Origin: Clostridia bacterium
GTDB lineage: Bacteria; Bacillota; Clostridia; Christensenellales; HGM11417
Assembly: GCA_028700355.1 (NCBI GenBank)
Contig: JAQVSX010000017.1
Span: forward strand, 1-8,784
DNA: 8,784 bases
Direction: 5' to 3'
Shown here: positions 1 through 5,454 of the stretch, piece after piece
Position numbering within the stretch: the stretch's first letter is position 1
Layout of the letters: each line of letters begins with the position of its first letter
The notes under the pieces: generated by a model
Databases searched by the model: none
Told to the model about the DNA's origin: nothing
What the model saw: only the letters and a program-made list of their open reading frames with translations
Program-made: the position numbers and the translations under genes

Positions 1-1260
1 TTTGATAAAAAGAGCGACCTTGACGCATATCTTGCCGCTGTTGAGGAGGCTAAAAAAAGAGACCACAATAAATTAGGGCGAGAGCTTGAAATCTTTATGA
101 CCGATGAAAACATAGGTTCGGGACTGCCGCTGTTTATGCCGAACGGCGCAAAGATAATGCAAATTCTGCAAAGGTTTGTCGAGGACGAGGAGGAAAAAAG
201 AGGTTATAAATTTACTATGACACCTTATATCGCAAAGGACAGCCTTTACAAGCTTTCGGGGCATTGGCAGCATTATAAGGATAAAATGTTTATTATGGGA
301 AACGAGGAAGAAGGCGAATACGCACTGCGCCCGATGACCTGCCCCTTTCAGTATATGATATATAACAACGGCTTAAAAAGTTACAGAGATTTACCTATAA
401 GATATGCCGAAACATCAAAGCTGTTCAGAAATGAGGCAAGCGGAGAAATGCACGGTCTTATCAGAATAAGGCAGTTTACCCTTTCTGAAGGGCATATTAT
501 ATGCGCCCCCGAACACCTTGAAGAAGAATTTAAGCAGGCTGTAGATTTGATTTATTATATGCTCGATTGTCTTGGGCTGAGAGAGGGTATTACTTTTAGG
601 TTTTCCAAAAGGGATAATACTTCAGATAAATATATAGGTGATTTAGAGACTTGGAAAAAAACCGAGGATATTATGGAAAAAATACTTGACGGACTAGGTA
701 TAAAATATACCGCCGCAGAGGGCGAAGCGGCGTTTTACGGACCTAAACTTGATTTGCAGGCGGTAAATGTTTACGGAAAGGAAGACACTATAATTACGGT
801 ACAAATTGACCTTTTCCTTGCGCAGCGGTTTAATATGACTTATATCGACAAGGATGGCGAAAAGAAACACCCCATTATTATTCACAGAAGTTCTTTAGGC
901 TGCTATGAAAGAACGCTTGCAATGATTATTGAAAAATTCGGCGGTGCACTTCCCCTATGGCTTAGTCCCGTTCAGGTCAAGGTGCTTAGCCTTACCGATA
1001 GAACGGCAGACAATGCGTCGCAATTTGCGCTTACTCTTTGCGGCAAAGGTATCCGCGCGGAATCTGACAACAGAGCGGAAAAAATAGGCTTTAAAATAAG
1101 AGAGGCTCAGCTTGCCAAAATACCATATATGGTTATTATAGGCGATAAGGAAGCCGAAAGCGGCAAAATATCCGTAAGGGGACGAAGCGGCGATTTAGGG
1201 CAGATAAGCCCCGACGAATTTATAAATAATTTAACTAACGAAATTGCCCTAAAAAAATAA
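1..1260 (+). CDS. thrS: Threonyl-tRNA synthetase, C-terminal 419 residues (5' truncated by the window edge)
   Basis: This cytoplasmic class II aminoacyl-tRNA synthetase charges tRNA-Thr with threonine. The frame is open from base 1, so the gene starts outside the window; the first in-frame ATG at 97 is internal, because the preceding codons encode the usual linker helix (EEAKKRDHNKLGREL). The catalytic core follows, with the three zinc ligands that select threonine: Cys in RPMTCPF (codon 340-342), His in SEGHII (fragment residue 165) and His in IIHRSSLG (fragment residue 295). Class II motif 2 is visible as ETSKLFRNEASGEMHG, and the anticodon-binding domain runs from about PLWLSPVQV to the end. 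The PMTCPFQ form differs from the PMNCPGH of E. coli ThrS and matches my recollection of a clostridial subtype. The N-terminal TGS and editing domains lie outside, so their presence cannot be judged. No terminator follows; the infC promoter abuts the stop codon. Confidence 0.97.
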   Translation, partial: FDKKSDLDAYLAAVEEAKKRDHNKLGRELEIFMTDENIGSGLPLFMPNGAKIMQILQRFVEDEEEKRGYKFTMTPYIAKDSLYKLSGHWQHYKDKMFIMGNEEEGEYALRPMTCPFQYMIYNNGLKSYRDLPIRYAETSKLFRNEASGEMHGLIRIRQFTLSEGHIICAPEHLEEEFKQAVDLIYYMLDCLGLREGITFRFSKRDNTSDKYIGDLETWKKTEDIMEKILDGLGIKYTAAEGEAAFYGPKLDLQAVNVYGKEDTIITVQIDLFLAQRFNMTYIDKDGEKKHPIIIHRSSLGCYERTLAMIIEKFGGALPLWLSPVQVKVLSLTDRTADNASQFALTLCGKGIRAESDNRAEKIGFKIREAQLAKIPYMVIIGDKEAESGKISVRGRSGDLGQISPDEFINNLTNEIALKK

Positions 1261-1289
1261 TTGACAAATAAAAAAAGAAATGGTATTAT
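1261..1289 (+). promoter_or_regulatory. Promoter of the infC-rpmI-rplT operon
   Basis: A perfect -35 box TTGACA (1261-1266), a 17-bp spacer and the -10 box TATTAT (1284-1289, one mismatch to TATAAT) form a near-consensus housekeeping sigma promoter. Transcription would begin near 1296. The -35 box starts at the base after the thrS stop codon, so there is no thrS 3' untranslated spacer. The predicted start lies about 180 nt ahead of infC, leaving room for the structured leader described below. Confidence 0.85.
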
Positions 1290-1296
1290 ATTTTAC

Positions 1297-1401
1297 AAGC
1301 AGAAAAACCGTTTTCTCACCGTACAGGTATGACTTGGTACGGTTACGCAAATTTCTTTATGCTATAATTATGTCAGACGGTTTTTGCCGTCTGATATTTT
1401 T
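1297..1401 (+). promoter_or_regulatory. infC operon leader with terminator/antiterminator switch, probable L20-responsive leader
   Basis: Three helices can be read directly. (1) A 7-bp hairpin, ACCGTAC (1318-1324) with GTACGGT (1337-1343), closing a 12-nt loop. (2) A long-range helix of 1303-1313 with 1375-1385 (AAAAACCGTTT with AGACGGTTTTT, 11 pairs including one G-U). (3) The terminator stem 1373-1380 with 1387-1394. Helices 2 and 3 share bases 1375-1380 and exclude each other, so helix 2 is a candidate antiterminator. It is known that in Bacillus subtilis L20 controls infC-rpmI-rplT by transcription attenuation through a leader mimicking its 23S rRNA site. I infer the same here from position and architecture; I could not compare with the Rfam L20_leader model. 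A further complementarity, 1298-1305 with 1414-1421, could close the region. Confidence 0.7.
1373..1401 (+). terminator. Attenuator terminator in the infC leader
   Basis: A perfect 8-bp stem, TCAGACGG (1373-1380) with CCGTCTGA (1387-1394), has a 6-nt loop TTTTTG and is followed by a T-rich tail TATTTTTATAT. Two or three weaker pairs can extend the base. Lying between the operon promoter and infC, it would abort transcription unless its 5' arm is held in the alternative helix with 1303-1313. Confidence 0.8.
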
Positions 1402-1462
1402 ATATAATAAGAATTTCTGCTTTTTGCTCTGTATATAAAATAAAAAATAATATATTTATGAT

Positions 1463-1480
1463 AGGAGGAAAAAAACTATT
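1463..1480 (+). promoter_or_regulatory. Ribosome binding site that fixes the ATT start of infC
   Basis: AGGAGG at 1463-1468 lies 9 nt ahead of an in-frame ATT at 1478-1480. No ATG, GTG or TTG occurs in this frame near the site, and the next ATG (1562) has no such site and would remove the conserved IF3 N-terminus. An AUU start is the known signature of infC genes. Confidence 0.93.
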
Positions 1481-1990
1481 AAAAAAGAACATCAAATTAA
1501 CTACCAGATAAGAGACCGTGAAATAAGGCTTGTAGCTGCTGACGGCGCACAATTAGGAATAATGCCCGTTGAAAGAGCGTTAGCCTTGGCGGAAGAACAA
1601 AACTATGACCTTGTTAAAATATCGCCGACTGCCGTTCCGCCCGTTTGTAAAATTATGGATTACGGCAAATTTAAGTTTGAAAACGCTAAAAGAGAAAAGG
1701 AAGCCAGAAAAAACCAAAAAATTGTAGAACTAAAAGAAGTATGGCTTTCTATGACTATTGATATTCATGACATTAATGTTAAGGCTAAAAGCGCAAAAAA
1801 ATTTCTTACCGACGGTGATAAGGTTAAAGTATCTATCAGAATGAGAGGGCGGCAGCAAGCCCATCCCGAGCTGGGTATTGATGTTATGAAAAGGTTTTAC
1901 GAAACATTGCAGGATGTTTGCATTATGGAAAGGCATCCCTTAAAGGAAGGCAGAAGCATAATAATGATACTTGCACCGAATAAAAATTAA
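1478..1990 (+). CDS. infC: Translation initiation factor IF-3 (ATT start)
   Basis: IF3 binds the 30S subunit, keeps it apart from 50S and checks the start codon and initiator tRNA. From the ATT start the product has 170 residues, the usual family length. The N-terminal domain opens with INYQIRDREIRLV and includes PPVCKIMDYGKFKFE; a basic linker (AKREKEARKNQK) leads to the C-terminal domain with SMTIDIHDIN, KRF and the RMRGRQ motif. Starting at the first ATG (1562) would delete 28 residues of the N-terminal domain, so that start is rejected. The strong AGGAGG and poor start codon fit the known autoregulation, in which IF3 discriminates against AUU and so limits its own synthesis. It is the first gene of the operon with rpmI 15 bp downstream, controlled also by the leader attenuator. 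Confidence 0.97.
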   Translation: MKKEHQINYQIRDREIRLVAADGAQLGIMPVERALALAEEQNYDLVKISPTAVPPVCKIMDYGKFKFENAKREKEARKNQKIVELKEVWLSMTIDIHDINVKAKSAKKFLTDGDKVKVSIRMRGRQQAHPELGIDVMKRFYETLQDVCIMERHPLKEGRSIIMILAPNKN

Positions 1991-2005
1991 AAACAGGAGG
2001 ATATT

Positions 2006-2203
2006 ATGCCAAAAATCAAGACAAAAAGAGGCGCAGCAAAGAGATTTAAGATTACGGCGGGCGGAAAGATAAAAAGATCCCATTGTAATAAAAACCATAT
2101 TCTCAACAAAAAAGACAGAAAAAGAAAGAGACATTTAAGGCAAAGTGATTTTGTAGATAAGTCTGATTTGAAAAACATCAAAAAGGTTTTGCCTTATAAT
2201 TAG
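2006..2203 (+). CDS. rpmI: 50S ribosomal protein L35 (bL35)
   Basis: The product is a 65-residue, very basic protein with the bL35 pattern: [20 protein letters not shown] at the start, the [11 protein letters not shown] segment, and a C-terminal end close to the usual KRIKxLLPY (here NIKKVLPYN). It is a structural component of the large ribosomal subunit. The start is supported by AGGAGG at 1995-2000, 5 nt ahead of the ATG. It lies between infC and rplT with gaps of 15 and 12 bp, the standard order of this operon, and is presumably translated from the same mRNA. Confidence 0.98.
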   Translation: MPKIKTKRGAAKRFKITAGGKIKRSHCNKNHILNKKDRKRKRHLRQSDFVDKSDLKNIKKVLPYN

Positions 2204-2215
2204 GAGGGTAGTTTT

Positions 2216-2572
2216 ATGCCAAGAATAAAAAGAGCAGTAAATGCAGTAAAAAAACGCAGGAAAATATTAAAGCTTGCAAAGGGTTATTTCGGCAGAAAAA
2301 GCACAAATTACCGCATTGCCCGTCAAGCTGTTATGAAATCGTTTAACTATGCCTTTATAGGCAGAAAGCAACGCAAGAGGGATTTCCGCAAGCTATGGAT
2401 AACAAGGATAAACGCCGCAGCGAGAATGTGCGATATTTCTTACAGCAAGTTTATGTGCGGATTAAAGAAAGCGGGTATCAACATCAACAGAAAAATGCTT
2501 GCAGAACTTGCGGTAAACGATTTTGAAGCTTTTAAGGCGCTTGCCGAAACCGCAAAAGCTCAGATAGCTTAA
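2216..2572 (+). CDS. rplT: 50S ribosomal protein L20 (bL20)
   Basis: The 118-residue product matches the family length of bL20, an early-assembly protein that binds 23S rRNA. Family features are visible in order: [19 protein letters not shown] at the extended basic N-terminus, [19 protein letters not shown], the arginine-rich [19 protein letters not shown], then the globular RNA-binding domain with [24 protein letters not shown]. The Shine-Dalgarno AGGAGGG (2202-2208) overlaps the rpmI stop codon and sits 7 nt before the ATG. In Bacillus and E. coli L20 is also the operon's feedback repressor; here it would act on the leader at 1297-1401. A terminator follows 14 bp after the stop. Confidence 0.98.
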   Translation: MPRIKRAVNAVKKRRKILKLAKGYFGRKSTNYRIARQAVMKSFNYAFIGRKQRKRDFRKLWITRINAAARMCDISYSKFMCGLKKAGININRKMLAELAVNDFEAFKALAETAKAQIA

Positions 2573-2585
2573 ATAAATTTAAACA

Positions 2586-2614
2586 AAAGCTTTCGTTTAC
2601 CGAAGGCTTTTTTT
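2586..2614 (+). terminator. Intrinsic terminator after rplT
   Basis: AAAGCTTTCG (2586-2595) pairs with CGAAGGCTTT (2601-2610) in a 10-bp stem with one G-U pair and a 5-nt loop, and the stem runs into seven consecutive T (2608-2614). It closes the infC-rpmI-rplT operon. Confidence 0.88.
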
Positions 2615-2621
2615 GCATATA

Positions 2622-2652
2622 TTAACTGTTTAATATTTTGTTTAACTGTTTA
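2622..2652. repeat. Two copies of TTAACTGTTTA, 20 bp apart
   Basis: The 11-mer TTAACTGTTTA occurs exactly at 2622-2632 and 2642-2652, a 20-bp period close to two helical turns. Its core TGTTTA appears a third time at 2639-2644. The repeats fill the short gap between the rplT terminator and the methyltransferase start at 2663, where a promoter or operator would be expected. I could not assign convincing -35 and -10 boxes here, so a role as a regulator binding site is inference; chance in AT-rich DNA remains possible. Confidence 0.5.
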
Positions 2653-2662
2653 GGAAATTATT

Positions 2663-3412
2663 ATGTTAGAAATTATTTCGGCTGAAAATAAAAAGGTATT
2701 AAGGGCGGCTTCTTTAAAACATAAAAAATACCGGGATTTATACGGCGAGTATCTCATTGAGGGCAGGCGTGCGGTTATTGATGCGATAAAATGCGGCGCC
2801 CTTGTAACCTGCCTTTTTGTAACCAAGGAATATAACGCCCCTATACCGGAGGGTGATTTTGAACGTTGTAGCGTTTCTGCCGATATTATGAAAAAAATAT
2901 GCCAGACTGTTGCGCCTCAAAGCATTGCGGCGGTTGTAAAAATAGTACCTGCTCCGCTTTGTAAAGACATTGACAGCGCAATTGTACTTGACGGCATTAA
3001 AGACCCCTCTAATATGGGAGCGATTATAAGGACGGCGGCGGCGTGCGGCATTGACAATATTTTTTTACACCGCTGCTGCGACCCTTACAACCCGAAAAGC
3101 GTAAGGGCTTCCATGGGAGGAATTAATTTTGTAAAGCTGTTTCAGTGCGGCGAGGATATTATAGACTATTTAAATCAAAAAGAGCTTTTTGTAATAAGCG
3201 CAGATATGGACGGCGAAAACTTATATGAATTTAAGATGCCGCAAAATAAGTTTGCGCTGATTATCGGCGGAGAGGCAGACGGGATAAGCGAAGGCTTTAT
3301 AAATAAAAGCGACGTTGTTTTAAGGCTTCCTATGCAAAATATAGAATCTTTAAACGCAGCGGTAAGCGCTTCGGTAATAATGTATCATTTAAAAAATTAT
3401 AACCGAAATTAA
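2663..3412 (+). CDS. SpoU/TrmH-family RNA 2'-O-methyltransferase
   Basis: This 249-residue protein should transfer methyl from S-adenosylmethionine to a ribose 2'-OH of rRNA or tRNA. An N-terminal substrate-binding domain (residues 1-95, with YLIEGRRAVIDAI) precedes the trefoil-knot SPOUT domain. The three SpoU motifs are present: LDGIKDPSNMGAIIRTAAACG (109-129; Asn117 and catalytic-type Arg123), ALIIGGEADGIS (198-209; Glu204) and LPMQNIESLNAAVSASV (222-238; Asn231). The layout resembles Bacillus YsgA and RlmB-type 23S rRNA methylases, but the target base cannot be told from the sequence. A weak AGGAA at 2652-2656 precedes the ATG, overlapping the end of the direct repeat. It heads a cluster with yebC 28 bp downstream; its place after ribosomal protein genes favours rRNA as substrate. 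Confidence 0.93.
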   Translation: MLEIISAENKKVLRAASLKHKKYRDLYGEYLIEGRRAVIDAIKCGALVTCLFVTKEYNAPIPEGDFERCSVSADIMKKICQTVAPQSIAAVVKIVPAPLCKDIDSAIVLDGIKDPSNMGAIIRTAAACGIDNIFLHRCCDPYNPKSVRASMGGINFVKLFQCGEDIIDYLNQKELFVISADMDGENLYEFKMPQNKFALIIGGEADGISEGFINKSDVVLRLPMQNIESLNAAVSASVIMYHLKNYNRN

Positions 3413-3440
3413 TGTATTAATAAATAAGGAGTGTAATATT

Positions 3441-4184
3441 ATGTCAGGCCACAGTAAATGGGCAAATATAAAACACAGGAAAGCAAAGGGAGATTCTGCA
3501 AGGGCAAAGCTGTTTTCTAAAATAGGCAGGGAAATTGCCGTTGCTGTAAAACAGGGAGGCAGCGACCCTGAGGCAAATTCTAAACTTAAAGATGTTATTG
3601 CAAAGGCAAAATCCAATAATATGCCAAACGAAAATATACTGCGAGGCATTAAAAAAGCGGCAGGCGACATTAACAGCGTAAACTATGAGGAAATAATGTA
3701 CGAAGGTTACGGAGTATCGGGCGCAGCTGTAATTGTGCAATGCCTAACAGACAATAAAAACAGAACTGCGGGCGATGTGAGGCACTTTTTTGATAAATAC
3801 GGCGGTTCTTTGGGCTCTTCAAACTGCGTCAGCTTTATGTTTGATAAAAAGGGCATTATCTCGCTTGATAAGGACGATAACAGTAAGGAAGATGAAATTA
3901 TAGAAGCCGCCCTTACGGCAGGGGCAGAAGATGTCGATACCGAAAGCGAAAATTATGAGGTGCTTTGCGACCCCTCTGTTTTTGCCGCCGTTAAACAATA
4001 CTTTGAGCAAAACAGCTTTGAGATTATCAGCGCCGAAATAACATATATTCCCCAAAATAAAATTATGCTTGAAGGCGAAAATCAAGCCAAATTTTTGAAG
4101 ATGATAGAATGTTTTGAAGACCTTGACGACGTTCAGACAGTTTACCATAATGTAGACTTGCCTGACGAATATTATCAAGATTAA
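3441..4184 (+). CDS. yebC: YebC/PmpR/TACO1-family protein
   Basis: The 247-residue product has the full family length and the hallmark N-terminus MSGHSKWANIKHRKAKGDSA followed by RAKLFSKIGREI, then KAKSNNMPNENILRGIKKA, the YEGYGVSGAAVIVQCLTDNKNRT segment, GGSLGSSNCVSFMFDKKGII, and a C-terminal portion ending in DDVQTVYHNVDLP. Bacterial members have long been annotated as DNA-binding transcription regulators, whereas the mitochondrial relative TACO1 and some bacterial members are linked to translation elongation through difficult stretches such as polyproline. The neighbours here are nearly all translation genes, which favours the latter role, by inference. AAGGAG at about 3426-3431 supports the start. 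proA follows 13 bp after the stop, so co-transcription is likely. Confidence 0.96.
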   Translation: MSGHSKWANIKHRKAKGDSARAKLFSKIGREIAVAVKQGGSDPEANSKLKDVIAKAKSNNMPNENILRGIKKAAGDINSVNYEEIMYEGYGVSGAAVIVQCLTDNKNRTAGDVRHFFDKYGGSLGSSNCVSFMFDKKGIISLDKDDNSKEDEIIEAALTAGAEDVDTESENYEVLCDPSVFAAVKQYFEQNSFEIISAEITYIPQNKIMLEGENQAKFLKMIECFEDLDDVQTVYHNVDLPDEYYQD

Positions 4185-4197
4185 GGACAATATTAAT

Positions 4198-5430
4198 ATG
4201 AATAATTTATGCAGAAAAGCAAGAGACAGCAGCAAAATAATAGCTACTATGCCCACTGTAAAGAAAAACCTAATGCTTAAAATTGCGGCGGACGCTTTAA
4301 TTGAATATCAGGCTGAAATACTCAGTGAAAATCAAAAGGATGTACTCGGCGCAAGAGATAAATCTAAGCATTTTATTGACAGGCTTACTTTAACACCCGA
4401 AAGAATTGTGGATATGGCGGCAGGCATTGAAGAGCTAATAAAGCTCAGCGACCCCATAGGTGAGGTTATAGAAAGCTTTTATAACCATTCGGGGCTAGAA
4501 ATTAAAAAGGTAAGAGTGCCTCTCGGCGTTATCGGTATAATTTACGAGGCAAGGCCTAATGTTACTGCCGACGCAATAGGGCTATGCATAAAGAGCGGCA
4601 ACTGCGTGATACTTAGGGGCAGCAAAGACGCAATATGCAGCAATAAGGCGATAGTTAGCGCAATTAAAAAAGCCTTAAATAAAGCGGGCTTTGACAGCGA
4701 CTGTATAGGGCTTGTTGAAGATGTTTCACGCCAAAGTGCAAACGAAATGATGGCGGCGCACGGCTTTATAGATGTACTTATCCCCAGAGGCGGCGCAGAG
4801 CTTATTAAAAGCGTGGTAGAAAATTCTAAGGTTCCGGTAATAGAAACGGGCAGCGGAAATTGCCATGTTTATGTTGAAAAGAGCGCAGATATAGATATGG
4901 CTGCAAATATAACGCTAAACGCCAAAATAAACAGACCTTCTGTATGCAACGCTGCGGAAACCTTGCTTGTTGACGAGCAAATCGCCCCATTATTTTTGCC
5001 GCGCGCTTTAAAAAAGCTTTCGGCTGCGGGAGTGGAAATACGGGGCTGTAAAGAGACAAAAAAATATTTTGAATATGTTATCAGCGCAACAAGGGAAGAT
5101 TATTTTACAGAATACAATGACCTGATTATTGCCGTTAAGGTAGTTAAAGATATTGACGAGGCGATAAGCCATATAGATAAACATTCGACAAGGCACAGCG
5201 ATGCTATAGTAACAAGTGACGACAGTGCGGCTAAAAAATTTTTAAGGGAAGTTGATTCCGCCGCCGTTTATGTAAACGCAAGTACAAGATTTACTGACGG
5301 CTTTGAATACGGTTTCGGTGCGGAAATGGGAATCAGTACCCAAAAGCTCCACGCAAGAGGACCTATGGGGCTTAAAGAGCTTACTTCCTATAAATATATT
5401 GTAAAGGGCAGCGGTCAGGTAAGAAAATGA
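4198..5430 (+). CDS. proA: Glutamate-5-semialdehyde dehydrogenase (gamma-glutamyl phosphate reductase)
   Basis: ProA reduces gamma-glutamyl phosphate with NADPH to glutamate 5-semialdehyde, the second step of proline synthesis. The 410-residue length is typical. Aldehyde dehydrogenase-fold landmarks are visible: VPLGVIGIIYEARPNVTADA (108-127), NCVILRGSKDA (135-145), LIPRGGAELI (194-203), VIETGSGNCHVYV (214-226) and the catalytic cysteine in NRPSVCNAAETLLV (Cys250). The C-terminal segment FEYGFGAEMGISTQKLHARGPMGL is also diagnostic. AAGGA at 4183-4187, overlapping the yebC stop, gives a ribosome binding site about 10 nt before the ATG. ProA normally works with glutamate 5-kinase (ProB), often from an adjacent gene, but no proB lies in this window; yebC and argS are the immediate neighbours. 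Confidence 0.97.
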   Translation: MNNLCRKARDSSKIIATMPTVKKNLMLKIAADALIEYQAEILSENQKDVLGARDKSKHFIDRLTLTPERIVDMAAGIEELIKLSDPIGEVIESFYNHSGLEIKKVRVPLGVIGIIYEARPNVTADAIGLCIKSGNCVILRGSKDAICSNKAIVSAIKKALNKAGFDSDCIGLVEDVSRQSANEMMAAHGFIDVLIPRGGAELIKSVVENSKVPVIETGSGNCHVYVEKSADIDMAANITLNAKINRPSVCNAAETLLVDEQIAPLFLPRALKKLSAAGVEIRGCKETKKYFEYVISATREDYFTEYNDLIIAVKVVKDIDEAISHIDKHSTRHSDAIVTSDDSAAKKFLREVDSAAVYVNASTRFTDGFEYGFGAEMGISTQKLHARGPMGLKELTSYKYIVKGSGQVRK

Positions 5431-5454
5431 TTACGCTATATAAGGATTTTAAAT

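Noticed and set aside
97..1260. thrS starting at ATG 97
   Set aside because: The frame is open to base 1 and the upstream codons match the ThrS linker helix, so the gene is cut by the window edge.
1402..1457. Second promoter between the attenuator and infC
   Set aside because: TATAAA-like sequence is present near 1434, but no acceptable -35 box at 16-18 bp.
1458..1511. 17-codon ORF overlapping the infC ribosome binding site, a possible leader peptide
   Set aside because: Its ATG has no Shine-Dalgarno, and it merely runs across AGGAGG in another frame; the sequence shows no regulatory codon run.
1562..1990. infC starting at ATG 1562
   Set aside because: This removes the conserved IF3 N-terminus, and no ribosome binding site precedes it; the ATT at 1478 has AGGAGG and completes the domain.
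3819..4256. 145-codon hydrophobic minus-strand frame over yebC and the proA start
   Set aside because: It is antisense to a well-identified gene and has no ribosome binding site or family resemblance.
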